From: Pseudoalteromonas luteoviolacea DSM 6061
GTDB taxonomy: Bacteria; Pseudomonadota; Gammaproteobacteria; Enterobacterales; Alteromonadaceae
Assembly (NCBI RefSeq): GCF_001625655.1
Contig: NZ_AUYB01000147.1
Location: 1 to 63,026 of the forward strand
Length of the DNA: 63,026 nt
Direction of reading: 5' to 3'
Below, piece after piece: positions 42,833-52,543 of the stretch. Positions within the stretch are counted from its first letter, which is position 1; each line of letters opens with the position of its first letter. Made by a program: the position numbers and the translations under genes. Below the pieces are notes generated by a model. The model had not been told where the DNA came from and did no database searches. It saw only the letters and a list, made by a program, of their open reading frames with translations.

Positions 42833-44674
42833 ATGACAATAAAACCTATAGTGCTTGCACTTAGTCTTATTTCAGGCGGCGCGATTTTGACTGCATGTCA
42901 GACGACTCAATCCCCTAATGAGGCAGTTCAGGCCAAGCAACAACAAGATCAAAAACCGGTAGTATACCAAGTGTTCACCCGACTATTTGGTAACACACAT
43001 ACCAACAATGTGCCCTGGGGCACGAAAGAAGAAAATGGTGTCGGTAAGTTTGCGGATTTTACGCCAAAAGCGCTAAGTGAAATAAAAGCAATGGGTGTAA
43101 GTCACATGTGGTATACCGGTGTTTTACATCATGCATTGGTTGCTGATTACAGCCAGTATGGCATTGGTATTGACGACCCTGATGTGGTGAAAGGCCGAGC
43201 GGGTTCACCGTATGCAATTAAAGACTATTATAACGTCAACCCTGATCTTGCAATCGATCCAGTTAATCGTCTTGGTGAATTTGAAGAACTTATCAAACGT
43301 ACCCATGAAGCAGGCATGAAAGTGGTCATTGATATTGTACCAAATCACGTGGCTCGAAATTATCAATCACTGAGTGCGCCTAGTGGGGTTACAGATTTTG
43401 GTGCGCAAGATGACACCAGTCAGGTGTATGCTCGCAACAACAACTTTTACTATGTGGCTGGACAGGACTTCAAAGTCCCAACCTCTGCAGACTATCAAGT
43501 GCTCGGTGGCATGCCACATGATTTAGTTGATGGTAAATTCATTGAGTCCCCTGCGAAGTGGACTGGTAATGGCGCACGTGCAGCGCAGCCGCATATTCAT
43601 GATTGGTATGAAACCGTTAAAGTCAATTATGGCGTGCGCCCAGATGGAAGCTATGATTTCCCAACACTGCCTGCCCATATGGCTAAGCAGGATCACAAAG
43701 CACATTACGTATTTTGGCAAGAAAAGGACTTACCTGATAGCTGGTATAAATTTAGAGATATCACACTGTATTGGCTAGATAAGGGCGTTGATGGGTTCCG
43801 TTATGATATGGCTGAAATGGTCCCCGTGGAGTTTTGGAGCTTTTTAAATTCATCAATAAAGATGAAAAACCCAGACGCATTTATACTCGCCGAAGTTTAC
43901 AACCCAACCTTGTATCGCGCTTATATCCATCAAGGAAAAATGGACTTTTTGTACGATAAAGTAGGCTTTTATGACAGTTTAAAGCTGTTGATGCAGGGGA
44001 AAGGGAATGCGCAAAGTGTCATAGATGCGCATAAAAGTGTGTCAGACATAGCACCTCACATGCTGCACTTTTTGGAAAACCATGATGAGCAACGTATTGC
44101 CAGCCCTGAGTTTGCTGGTAGTGCTGAAAAGGGCAAGCCTGCAATGGTAGTTAGTCACTTAATTAGCAGTGCCCCGACTATGTTGTACTTCGGCCAATCG
44201 GTTGGAGAGGATGGCTCAGAAATGGCGGGTTTTGGTAAACCGAGTCGCACCAGTATTTTTGACTATATCGGTGTCCCTGCACATCAAGCATGGATGAACA
44301 ACGGTAAGTTTGATGGTGGCCAATTAACACAGAAACAAAAAGAGCTACGTGCATACTATAAAAAGCTCATGAACTTAAATGCGCTGCCAGCGATAATCGA
44401 TGGTGATTTACTGGAGCTCAACCCCATGGATCTAGAGGGAACTCAAGCACCTACGGTCATGGCATTTGCAAGGGCAACTAGCAAGCAGCGTTTGGTTATT
44501 GCAAGCAATTTTAATGCGAAACATACGCAAACAGTGACATTGACATTACCCGAACACTGGCAAGGTAAAGTCACAGATTTACTCGAATCCCATCCGACAA
44601 TGCAAATTAAAAACAATCAACTTGTGATCACATTGGCACCACTTGCTAGTGTTGTTTATGAGCTAGAGAGCTGA
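42833..44674 (+). CDS. GH13 alpha-amylase-type lipoprotein
   Basis: This 613-residue enzyme is a lipoprotein: a signal with lipobox LTAC (SLISGGAILTACQTT). The GH13 core carries VIDIVPNHVARNY, the nucleophile in GFRYDMAEM, the acid/base in FILAEVYNP and FLENHDEQR. Compared with the cytoplasmic alpha-glucosidase it has an extended loop near residues 180-250 and belongs to another GH13 branch. It should trim maltodextrins in the periplasm or at the outer membrane. The permease gene follows after 2 bases and GH15 after that, so these three form one operon. Confidence 0.9.
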   Translation: MTIKPIVLALSLISGGAILTACQTTQSPNEAVQAKQQQDQKPVVYQVFTRLFGNTHTNNVPWGTKEENGVGKFADFTPKALSEIKAMGVSHMWYTGVLHHALVADYSQYGIGIDDPDVVKGRAGSPYAIKDYYNVNPDLAIDPVNRLGEFEELIKRTHEAGMKVVIDIVPNHVARNYQSLSAPSGVTDFGAQDDTSQVYARNNNFYYVAGQDFKVPTSADYQVLGGMPHDLVDGKFIESPAKWTGNGARAAQPHIHDWYETVKVNYGVRPDGSYDFPTLPAHMAKQDHKAHYVFWQEKDLPDSWYKFRDITLYWLDKGVDGFRYDMAEMVPVEFWSFLNSSIKMKNPDAFILAEVYNPTLYRAYIHQGKMDFLYDKVGFYDSLKLLMQGKGNAQSVIDAHKSVSDIAPHMLHFLENHDEQRIASPEFAGSAEKGKPAMVVSHLISSAPTMLYFGQSVGEDGSEMAGFGKPSRTSIFDYIGVPAHQAWMNNGKFDGGQLTQKQKELRAYYKKLMNLNALPAIIDGDLLELNPMDLEGTQAPTVMAFARATSKQRLVIASNFNAKHTQTVTLTLPEHWQGKVTDLLESHPTMQIKNNQLVITLAPLASVVYELES

Positions 44675-44676
44675 TT

Positions 44677-46167
44677 ATGCAAAAACAAAAACCACAATTG
44701 AGTTTCTGGCAAATCTGGAACATGTGCTTCGGCTTTATGGGCGTCCAATTTGGCTTTGCCCTACAAAATGGTAACGTGAGCCGCATATTCCAAACGCTGG
44801 GCGCTTCAGTAGACGACATCCCCATTCTTTGGGTTGCTGCGCCTTTAACAGGCTTGATAGTGCAACCAATTATTGGTTATTGGAGTGATAGAACTTGGAC
44901 TGGCCTAGGCCGTCGTCGACCATTTTTCTTGTATGGTGCAATCTTAACGACTCTATCACTCTTTATCATGCCAAATTCTCCAACTCTTTGGATTGCAGCG
45001 GGCATGCTATGGATTATGGATGCATCGATCAATGTCACCATGGAACCATTTCGTGCGCTTGTTGGTGACAACCTCAATCAAAAGCAGCGTGCAACGGGTT
45101 ATGCGATGCAGAGCTTTTTCATTGGTATCGGTGCGATTGTCGCTTCAGCATTGCCGTGGATGATGACCAACTGGTTTGGGATCAGCAATACAGCGCCTGC
45201 TGGTGAGATCCCGGAGTCGGTTAAATATGCATTTTATTTTGGCGGCGCTATCTTATTTTTGGCAGTCGGTTGGACCATTCTCAAAACGCGAGAATATACT
45301 CCAGAGCAATTAGCTGAATTTGAACCTGAGCATTTAAAAGGTGAGTCATCCGAACAAAAGCAGACGATTAACTTTGCAAAGTTTTCATTGATAAGCGGTG
45401 TGTTGGGTGGGCTTATCCTTGCTGGCGTAACGCTTTTTAAACTTGAAAAAGAGCTGTATTTACTCAGTGGGCTCTTGCTTTCGTTTTCGGCCATTATTTT
45501 AGTCGCTGGCTATTTACAGAATAACTCGCGAACAGAGGGTGGCTTTTATGAAGTGATATACGACGTATTCACAATGCCACAAACTATGAAGCAATTGGCT
45601 GTGGTTCAATTCTTTAGCTGGTTTGCATTGTTTGCGATGTGGATCTATACCACTTCAGCCGTGACTAGCTTCCATTATGGAACAACTGACGTAACCTCCA
45701 AAGCTTACAACGATGGTGCCGATTGGGTAGGAATACTGTTTGCTGCGTACAACGGCTTTGCTGCAATAGCTGCTGTATTCATTCCTTTTCTAGTTAAACG
45801 TGTAGGTTTGAAAGGTGCGCACAGCATCAACTTATTGCTTGGTGCTGGGGCATTGTTGAGCTTTAAATTTATCGCTGATCCTAGCCTATTATGGATCCCA
45901 ATGATTGGAATTGGATTTGCTTGGGCTTCTATTCTTTCACTGCCATATGCCATGTTAAGTGATGCGCTGCCTGCAAATAAAATGGGCGTATTTATGGGAA
46001 TATTTAACTTCTTTATTGTTATTCCTCAACTGCTCGCAGCCAGTGTACTTGGCCTTATTTTAAGAAATGTTTTCGAGAACCAACCTATTTATGCATTAGT
46101 GATTGGTGGAGTGTCGTTTGTTTTGGCGGCGCTGTCTGTTGCCCGTGTAAAAACGAACGTGCAGTAG
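44677..46167 (+). CDS. MFS/GPH-type sugar permease, probable maltose/maltodextrin importer
   Basis: This 496-residue inner-membrane protein has about twelve hydrophobic segments. The motif DRTWTGLGRRRPFFLYGA after the second segment is typical of GPH/SLC45-like sugar carriers. It probably moves maltose or short maltodextrins into the cytoplasm with H+ or Na+. It begins 2 bases after the GH13 lipoprotein gene and is followed by GH15 after 21 bases. The cytoplasmic alpha-glucosidase of the same regulon would use the imported sugar. No ABC maltose system was seen in the window. Confidence 0.9.
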   Translation: MQKQKPQLSFWQIWNMCFGFMGVQFGFALQNGNVSRIFQTLGASVDDIPILWVAAPLTGLIVQPIIGYWSDRTWTGLGRRRPFFLYGAILTTLSLFIMPNSPTLWIAAGMLWIMDASINVTMEPFRALVGDNLNQKQRATGYAMQSFFIGIGAIVASALPWMMTNWFGISNTAPAGEIPESVKYAFYFGGAILFLAVGWTILKTREYTPEQLAEFEPEHLKGESSEQKQTINFAKFSLISGVLGGLILAGVTLFKLEKELYLLSGLLLSFSAIILVAGYLQNNSRTEGGFYEVIYDVFTMPQTMKQLAVVQFFSWFALFAMWIYTTSAVTSFHYGTTDVTSKAYNDGADWVGILFAAYNGFAAIAAVFIPFLVKRVGLKGAHSINLLLGAGALLSFKFIADPSLLWIPMIGIGFAWASILSLPYAMLSDALPANKMGVFMGIFNFFIVIPQLLAASVLGLILRNVFENQPIYALVIGGVSFVLAALSVARVKTNVQ

Positions 46168-46188
46168 AATCACCACTAAGGAGAAAAA

Positions 46189-48579
46189 ATGAAAAAATTA
46201 TCAAGTTTGTCACTTGCCTTAATTGCCGCAGGTTTAATCGGCTGCGAAAGTGCAAGCAATACACAGCAGCTTGAGACAGCACCGGGTGCACCTGGTGACA
46301 AACCTTATTGGACTTACTCTGATAAAACAGGCATCGGTACCTCATACGAAGCATATCAAAATGGCCAATATGCTAAAAATGCACAAACAGGTGAAGTATC
46401 TAAAGTTTGGTTTTCGATAGCTAAAGGTATGGTCACTGAGACTATGTTTGGTTTGATCCATCAAGCACAGATCCGTGACATGCAATTCGTCGTGACTGGT
46501 AAAGGTTTTACAGTGACGGAGCAAGATGACTTAGATGTATCAATTGACTATTTATACAAAGATGAAGCTGGTCGCCCATTGTCTCTGGCTTATAAGATTA
46601 TTAGCAAAGATAAACAGGGGCGTTTTACTCTTGAGAAGCACGTTTTTACAGATCCTGATGGTCAAACGCTATTTGTTAGAGCCAAAGTTGATACAGCGCT
46701 GGATGGCGTAAAAGCGTTTGTAAACGTCAATCCTTACGTGAACAACAATGGATTGAATGACTCTGCCAAAGTGACCGAGAAGGGCCTAGTAGCTTGGGAA
46801 GGAGATAATTATTTAACTCTTCAGAGCCAGTCTGGTTTTGCGAATGCCTCGGTAGGCTTTACGGGAAGCAGTGATAACCTTGCTCAGCTCAAAACATCGC
46901 ACCACTTGGCACAGACATACCAAAGCACGGGTGAACAAACAGGTAATGTAAATTGGTTAGCTGAACTGGGTGACGTTAAAGGGTCTGCAACTTTTGATTT
47001 AGCGCTCAGCTTTGGCGACAGCCAAGCAAAGAGTTTTGAGCAGGGCAGTGCAGCTTTGCGCAAAGGTTATCAACAAGTGCTCGCTAACTACAATGGTCAA
47101 GGCGATGTCGTTGGCTGGGAAGATTACCTTGCAAGCTTAAAGCCTATGAAGCGCCTAGCCAATTACACAACAGATCAAGGTAAGTTGCTAAATGTCAGCG
47201 CGCTGGTTTTAAAAGCACAAGAAGACAAGACGCATGCAGGAGCACTGATAGCGTCGCTATCGAATCCTTGGGGAGACACAGTTGCAGCTGAAAAGGGTCA
47301 TACTGGTTACAAAGCGGTGTGGGTTCGCGACTTTTATCAAGTTGCAATGGCATTTTTGGCCATGGGTGACCCTGATACCGCACTAACCTCATTTGAATAT
47401 CTAGAAAAAGTTCAAGTAACTGAGAAAACACCTGGTAACAATGGGGATACAGGTTGGTTCTTACAAAAAACTCATGTCGACGGCGAGCTTGAGTGGGTTG
47501 GTGTGCAGCTTGACCAAACAGCTATGCCAATCATGTTGGCGTGGAAGTTGTGGAAAGCTGGAGTACTAAACGATGAAAAACTGGTGTATTGGTACAAGCG
47601 TATGCTCAAACCAGCGGCAGAGTTTTTAGTCGAAGGTGGACGCGCAAAAATCCTTTGGAATGACACGCAAATAACGCCTCCGGCAACCCAGCAAGAACGC
47701 TGGGAAGAACAAGATGGCTTTTCACCTTCAACCACCGCTGCCATCATCGCGGGCCTAGTAACGGCAAGTGACATCGCGAAGCTTGCGGGAGATAACGAAG
47801 GTGTGACTCGTTATCTAAACACGGCAAAGCAATATAATGCTAAAGTTGAAGCGCTGATGTATACCACAGAAGGTAACTTGCAAGGCAAAGATGCTGACGG
47901 TCAATACTTCTTCCGAATCGCTCGTGACGAAAATCCAAATTCGGCAACTAAGCTTGGCGACAACAACGGTCGTGCCGGTTTGGATAAGCGCCAAATCATC
48001 GACGGTGGATTTTTGGAGCTAGTACGTTATGGTGTGCGCGATGCCGACGCTCCGAGTATTATCAATACGTTACCTGAGTACGAAGATGAGTCTTTACCTG
48101 AAAATTTAAGAGTGAAATATAGCTTTACCTTTGCAGGTGACCCAAATACCTACCCAGGCTTTCGTCGTTATGGCAATGACGGATATGGTGAAGATGAAGT
48201 GAAAGGCACTAACTACGCTGAGGGTGGCCAAAACACGGCAGGTCAACGCGGGCGAGTATGGCCATTCTTTACGGGCGAAAAAGGGCATTACGAGATTGCA
48301 GCAGCGGCAGCTACCAAAGGGCTAGATGAGCAAACGATAAATCATATTAAGCACACCTACGTCCGTGGTATGGAGTACTTTGCCAATGAAGGGCTTATGC
48401 TACCTGAGCAGGTTTGGGATGGTGTTGGTGTAAACCCGTTTGGCTATGAGTTAGGTAAAGGAACAAACTCGGCAACGCCACTTGCATGGACGCATGCAGA
48501 GTATGTGAAGCTAGTTCGTTCGTTAGCTGATAAACATGTATGGGACCACTATCCAATTATCAATAAAAGTTTAAACTAA
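46189..48579 (+). CDS. GH15 glucoamylase lipoprotein
   Basis: This 796-residue protein should release glucose from the non-reducing ends of starch or maltodextrins. It is a lipoprotein with lipobox LIGC (ALIAAGLIGCESA). An N-terminal beta-sandwich domain (to about 300) is followed by the (alpha/alpha)6 barrel, with VWVRDFYQVAMAF, the likely acid in RWEEQDGFSPST, the likely base in LPEQVWDG, and a final SATPLAWTHAEYVKL. AAGGAG precedes the ATG. A terminator follows, closing the operon. Confidence 0.92.
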   Translation: MKKLSSLSLALIAAGLIGCESASNTQQLETAPGAPGDKPYWTYSDKTGIGTSYEAYQNGQYAKNAQTGEVSKVWFSIAKGMVTETMFGLIHQAQIRDMQFVVTGKGFTVTEQDDLDVSIDYLYKDEAGRPLSLAYKIISKDKQGRFTLEKHVFTDPDGQTLFVRAKVDTALDGVKAFVNVNPYVNNNGLNDSAKVTEKGLVAWEGDNYLTLQSQSGFANASVGFTGSSDNLAQLKTSHHLAQTYQSTGEQTGNVNWLAELGDVKGSATFDLALSFGDSQAKSFEQGSAALRKGYQQVLANYNGQGDVVGWEDYLASLKPMKRLANYTTDQGKLLNVSALVLKAQEDKTHAGALIASLSNPWGDTVAAEKGHTGYKAVWVRDFYQVAMAFLAMGDPDTALTSFEYLEKVQVTEKTPGNNGDTGWFLQKTHVDGELEWVGVQLDQTAMPIMLAWKLWKAGVLNDEKLVYWYKRMLKPAAEFLVEGGRAKILWNDTQITPPATQQERWEEQDGFSPSTTAAIIAGLVTASDIAKLAGDNEGVTRYLNTAKQYNAKVEALMYTTEGNLQGKDADGQYFFRIARDENPNSATKLGDNNGRAGLDKRQIIDGGFLELVRYGVRDADAPSIINTLPEYEDESLPENLRVKYSFTFAGDPNTYPGFRRYGNDGYGEDEVKGTNYAEGGQNTAGQRGRVWPFFTGEKGHYEIAAAAATKGLDEQTINHIKHTYVRGMEYFANEGLMLPEQVWDGVGVNPFGYELGKGTNSATPLAWTHAEYVKLVRSLADKHVWDHYPIINKSLN

Positions 48580-48591
48580 CCTTTTATATAT

Positions 48592-48620
48592 AGGCAGTGC
48601 AATAAATAAGCACTGCCTTT
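48592..48620 (+). terminator. Terminator of the GH13-permease-GH15 operon
   Basis: AGGCAGTGC and GCACTGCCT form a 9-base stem with a 9-base loop, followed by TT. Confidence 0.75.
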
Positions 48621-48806
48621 ACCTACCATTACTTATCAAGTCCATATTATCCAATTTAAATATTTATCTCTATATTAATTTTTTATTCAGTTTATGAAAA
48701 TATAATCCTCGGCTCTTATTTCCACCACAAGAAATAGTTATAAAAATTATTTTTTAACAGCTTTTACAAAATATTTGGTTTTGTAATTAACAAAGGGCCG
48801 CTTTAA

Positions 48807-49400
48807 ATGCAAAATGAAAAGGTGCTTATTTTAGGCAATGGACCAATAAATAAGGATGTCCGTCATCAAATTGATGATTTCGATAGAGTTGTACGCTTTA
48901 ATTTTTGCGCAGGTTTACCAACACACTTGGGTGCAAAATGTACTGATTTATGGCTTTCTAGCCGCGGTAAACAGGCTAAAAAAATAGCATCTGATTTTCC
49001 TAGTATCGATACGAACAGCTTGCAACAAGTTATATTGACGGAGCCAGCTCCAAATCGCGTTAAACAAAACCTATTTAAACTAATTAAAAGAAAGGGGAAA
49101 ATCGACTATTCAGTTGAAATTATCAGCCATATTGAGAATAAAAACATTGTGACTCGATTAGAGGAACCATATCGACGATCAGTATTAGCTGATTTGCTTC
49201 AATTAGGAAGGCCAGAATATAAGCCTGTTTGCCCAAGTTCTGGAATGCTCGCGATTATCTATTTTATTAAAAACTATCAAAAAGTAACCATCGCTGGTTT
49301 TGGGTTTCAAGGGTGGAAAAGGCATCCATGGGGCTTAGAAAAGAAAAAAGTAAATGAGCTGGTAAGGCAAGGCAAGTTATCATGGCTCGATGCAAGTTAG
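48807..49400 (+). CDS. GT29-like sialyltransferase family protein
   Basis: This 197-residue protein resembles the eukaryote-type GT29 sialyltransferases. The N-terminus LILGNGPI and DDFDRVVRFN matches sialylmotif L, with TDLWLSSRG after it. The C-terminal half holds PSSGMLAIIYFI and VTIAGFGFQGW, matching sialylmotif S. It is short, without signal or membrane segment, so it would act in the cytoplasm, perhaps on a surface sugar. A long AT-rich leader precedes it and no other glycan gene is nearby. Activity and donor are unproven, as bacterial GT29 members are poorly studied. It may be acquired. Confidence 0.75.
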   Translation: MQNEKVLILGNGPINKDVRHQIDDFDRVVRFNFCAGLPTHLGAKCTDLWLSSRGKQAKKIASDFPSIDTNSLQQVILTEPAPNRVKQNLFKLIKRKGKIDYSVEIISHIENKNIVTRLEEPYRRSVLADLLQLGRPEYKPVCPSSGMLAIIYFIKNYQKVTIAGFGFQGWKRHPWGLEKKKVNELVRQGKLSWLDAS

Positions 49401-49436
49401 GCTCCTAGTTTTGATAAAATACTAGGAGCTTCTTTG
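49401..49436 (+). terminator. Terminator between GT29-like gene and dgt
   Basis: GCTCCTAGT and ACTAGGAGC form a 9-base stem with an 11-base loop, followed by TTCTTTG on the plus strand. It can serve both convergent genes. Confidence 0.7.
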
Positions 49437-49444
49437 TATTAGTC

Positions 49445-50740
49445 TCAGGTGTTATTTCCAAACAGTCGAGCATGGCAACGCCTTGCATACTCATCAGTCA
49501 TACCTGACAAATAATCTGCTAAGACTCGCATTCTGGCTTGCTCATCTTCGGCCGCTTGATAGTTAGACTGAGCGGTGTAGGGAAGGAGCCTCATCGGGTC
49601 GCTTGAAAACGCTTCAAATAAGTCAATCAACATGTTTTGACCACTAAATTCTATTTGCTGCATTTTGGGCTCTCTTATCAAGCGCTGGAATACAAACTGC
49701 TTTAGTACCTTTAAAATTTCTTCAAATTCTTGTTCTAGCTTTACTGTATTCTTAAGTAACGGTTCTGAGAATGTCTCTTCTCGTTCGACAAGTGAGCAAT
49801 TGATGATAAAGATATTAACCAGCTCTCCAATGGCATCTTTTCTAAGTGGTTCATCATCTGAAAATAAGCGATGAGTAATACTCGATAGGTTTTCATCCAG
49901 CCATGGTGAGTCAATTTTTTTGAAAGCTGGCATGGCATAGTTATACCAGTCTCTCTCTGACAAGGTACCTGTAGCAATGGCATCTTCTAAGTCATGCACC
50001 GCGTAAGCAATATCATCTGCGTATTCCATAATGGCACTGTCTAGCGATTTAAATCGAGTTTTAGATTTGTACTCATCATGATTTTTATAAGAGGTAAACA
50101 AATCTTTATCGTTGTCACACAAAGGGTCGAGAATCCATTCAAAAACGCCTTTATCACAATTATAGACGCCTTTAGCTGGCAGCCATTTTTTAGTGTAGAT
50201 AAAGCGTTGATTCTGTTGTTCTGGTGGCTTATGGTGCCAAAGTTGCTCTATGTAGGCGGGATACTTTATAAATCCCAACAACGTTCTTCGGGTCAGGTTC
50301 ATACCATAACCATTAGAGTATGGCTCCAACTTGGTTACAATCCGCAGTGTTTGCGCATTTCCTTCAAAGCCACCATGATCACGCATTAGGTAGTTCAGTG
50401 CTATTTCGCCTCCGTGGCCAAAAGGTGGGTGGCCAATGTCATGGGCTAGACAAATAGTTTCTATCAAGCTAGCAGACGGAAAGTAGTTAAATTCAGGGTT
50501 TTGCAATTTTAGGTGACGTAATAGACCGGTACCAATCTGAGACACTTCCAAAGAATGGGTCAACCGAGTTCTATAAAAGTCGTTTACACCAATACTCATT
50601 ATCTGTGTTTTTGACTGCAATCGCCTAAAGGCGGCTGCATGGATTATCCTAGAACGATCAATTTGCCAAGGAGAGCGGTTATCATTAGGTCTGTTTTTTA
50701 TTTGGTTTAGCAGGCGATCTTGCCAAGCTGTTTGCGTCAT
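49445..50740 (-). CDS. dgt: Deoxyguanosinetriphosphate triphosphohydrolase-like protein
   Basis: This 431-residue HD-domain enzyme cleaves dGTP, and sometimes other dNTPs, to the nucleoside and triphosphate. The metal-binding residues are in RTRLTHSLEV, CLAHDIGHPPFGHGGE and ADDIAYAVHDLED. It is shorter than E. coli Dgt (505) and closer to the 430-450 residue class. Some bacterial dGTPases have been shown to starve phages of dGTP; whether this one does is unknown. It is a single-gene unit reading toward the GT29-like gene. Confidence 0.93.
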   Translation of the reverse strand: MTQTAWQDRLLNQIKNRPNDNRSPWQIDRSRIIHAAAFRRLQSKTQIMSIGVNDFYRTRLTHSLEVSQIGTGLLRHLKLQNPEFNYFPSASLIETICLAHDIGHPPFGHGGEIALNYLMRDHGGFEGNAQTLRIVTKLEPYSNGYGMNLTRRTLLGFIKYPAYIEQLWHHKPPEQQNQRFIYTKKWLPAKGVYNCDKGVFEWILDPLCDNDKDLFTSYKNHDEYKSKTRFKSLDSAIMEYADDIAYAVHDLEDAIATGTLSERDWYNYAMPAFKKIDSPWLDENLSSITHRLFSDDEPLRKDAIGELVNIFIINCSLVEREETFSEPLLKNTVKLEQEFEEILKVLKQFVFQRLIREPKMQQIEFSGQNMLIDLFEAFSSDPMRLLPYTAQSNYQAAEDEQARMRVLADYLSGMTDEYARRCHARLFGNNT

Positions 50741-51001
50741 ACCTATCTCTATAGTTATTGTTGAACAGTAAGCGTCAGTGCTTATTTTCTCTAGTATAGC
50801 GAGCTTAAAATAAAATTGTAATTACTTGGCTCCATTGAAAAAATCGCCTATTTTAGCGACAAAATGGGTGAAATTCGCGTTTAACGACTATTATTGCTAT
50901 AATCACCGGCCATTTTATGAGATGAACTAAGTACAACGAGTCATTATCTGACAAAGGAAAATTCAGATTCTCGTTTTGTAGGTACTAGTGAGAGGAGAAT
51001 C

Positions 51002-51826
51002 ATGCGTTCTAACTTGATTAAGTTTTTATTGATTGCCGTTTCCTTATACGCAATTGTTTACCCATTTATTACCGAGCCACCAGAACAACCAGAACCCGAA
51101 GTCATTCCAGAAGTGATCGTTGAACAGCCAGAAGTCATTCAACCAGAAAAGCCGTTACATGATGTCGTTTTGCCTGACTTTGCTGCCATTAGAGATATTG
51201 CTACCAAGAAAAAGCGCTTCTTCGACTTTATTAAACCGCACGTAGAGGCGGAAAATAAAGTGATTCTGCAACAGCGCGCGAGTATAGAAATTGCCTTAAT
51301 GATGTTGCAATTTGACGAGAGCTTGACCGATGTACAAAGTGAAAGAGTTTTAAAAATCTTTGATCTATATAAGATAGATCAAAAAGAGATCAGCAAAGAA
51401 AGTCTAAAATTAGCCCTCGATAGAGTCGACATTATACCTAAAGAGCTTGCGTTAATGCAGGCTGCTAATGAGTCTGCATGGGGCACATCGCGTTTTGCAC
51501 GTATTGGTTTAAACTTTTTCGGGCAATGGTGTTATCGAGCAGGTTGCGGCATGATCCCAAAGCGTCGTGCTGACGAAGCTGCCCATGAGGTAGCCGCGTT
51601 TAAATCAGTTCGTGCATCAGTAACGTCTTATTTTAGAAATATTAATACCCATGATGCCTACCGTGATCTAAGGGCGGTGAGAGCTAATTTAAGAGCTGAG
51701 AAAAAGGAAATCACGGCCACTGAACTGACTCCAGGTTTGATGTCTTACTCTGAGCGCGGCGAAGATTACATTGAAGAACTCAATGATATGATAAGACACA
51801 ACAAGGCTTATTTTGATGAAGAATAA
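51002..51826 (+). CDS. Bax-like glucosaminidase-domain protein
   Basis: This 274-residue protein has an N-terminal membrane anchor (LIKFLLIAVSLYAIVYPFI), a proline/glutamate-rich linker (EPPEQPEPEVIPE), and a C-terminal glucosaminidase domain. That domain includes LALMQAANESAWGTSRFA with the likely catalytic glutamate, then GLNFFGQWCY and YFRNINTHDAY, as in E. coli Bax. It should cut or bind peptidoglycan in the periplasm. It overlaps the next gene by 11 bases, so the two form an operon. Confidence 0.9.
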   Translation: MRSNLIKFLLIAVSLYAIVYPFITEPPEQPEPEVIPEVIVEQPEVIQPEKPLHDVVLPDFAAIRDIATKKKRFFDFIKPHVEAENKVILQQRASIEIALMMLQFDESLTDVQSERVLKIFDLYKIDQKEISKESLKLALDRVDIIPKELALMQAANESAWGTSRFARIGLNFFGQWCYRAGCGMIPKRRADEAAHEVAAFKSVRASVTSYFRNINTHDAYRDLRAVRANLRAEKKEITATELTPGLMSYSERGEDYIEELNDMIRHNKAYFDEE

Positions 51827-52460
51827 AGTATTGTCGCTATTGTTTATAGCGACGAGTTTTAGCAGTTCAGCTGAGGAATTTGTTGCTTCTTATGAAGGCT
51901 TTTATGATCGTTTAAAAGTGGTTCAAAAAGGAGATTATGAATATGCTCGGGTTAACTTCTATTTAGTCGAAGGTGAAAGTAAGCGCCCTTGTGAAATCGC
52001 CAGCGGTAAAATAGTTACTGAACAAACGACGCTACCGCTTCAATATACGGCCGATGCCCAGCTAATGCTGCCAGTCAATGAAAAGTTAGACAAAGACAAA
52101 GCCGTTGTTGTGGTTACACCAGCCTCAGCAAGTTATTGTGAGATTAAAATTCAAATTGAGTCTGCCCATTTCACGAATGCTGAATTAACCAAGAAGAAGC
52201 TTTATCAGCTCCATAATGAGTTTGAGTCGCTATTAAGCGACTTGTCTGGAGTTTTTATCGGTAAGCTACTGTCCTTTATGTTGCCAGAGCAAAAAGGCGT
52301 CACTTTGGAATTTACTGGTAAAGTGAGCATGTCAGAGCCTCATGTTCACTGTGACAATAACCGCTGTCGTTTTGAAGTACCAACAAGTTGGCAAGACGAT
52401 AATGGTAAATTTAATGTAATGTCTGAAGTGGTCAGCGCCAAGCCTTGGATAGTAAAATAA
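51816..52460 (+). CDS. DUF2987-like exported protein
   Basis: This 214-residue protein has a signal peptide (KVLSLLFIATSFSSSA, cleavage before EEF). The mature part opens FVASYEGFYDRLKVVQKGDYEYARVNFYL, which recalls the DUF2987 family of Shewanella and Pseudoalteromonas. Cysteine pairs occur late (VHCDNNRCRF). No catalytic motif is visible. The ATG at 51816 was chosen over a TTG one codon before. It overlaps the Bax-like gene, so its role may be at the cell wall. A strong terminator follows. Confidence 0.78.
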   Translation: MKNKVLSLLFIATSFSSSAEEFVASYEGFYDRLKVVQKGDYEYARVNFYLVEGESKRPCEIASGKIVTEQTTLPLQYTADAQLMLPVNEKLDKDKAVVVVTPASASYCEIKIQIESAHFTNAELTKKKLYQLHNEFESLLSDLSGVFIGKLLSFMLPEQKGVTLEFTGKVSMSEPHVHCDNNRCRFEVPTSWQDDNGKFNVMSEVVSAKPWIVK

Positions 52461-52491
52461 ATTACGATCCCAATGAGAGGTGACTAAAGAT

Positions 52492-52520
52492 AAAAAAAGC
52501 GACCGAAGGTCGCTTTTTTT
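52492..52520 (+). terminator. Rho-independent terminator
   Basis: AAAAAAAGCGACC and its complement form a 13-base stem around GAA, with a T7 end. It works in both directions between the DUF2987-like and transporter genes. Confidence 0.92.
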
Positions 52521-52543
52521 ATGGGGTACACTTTATCGTGGTG

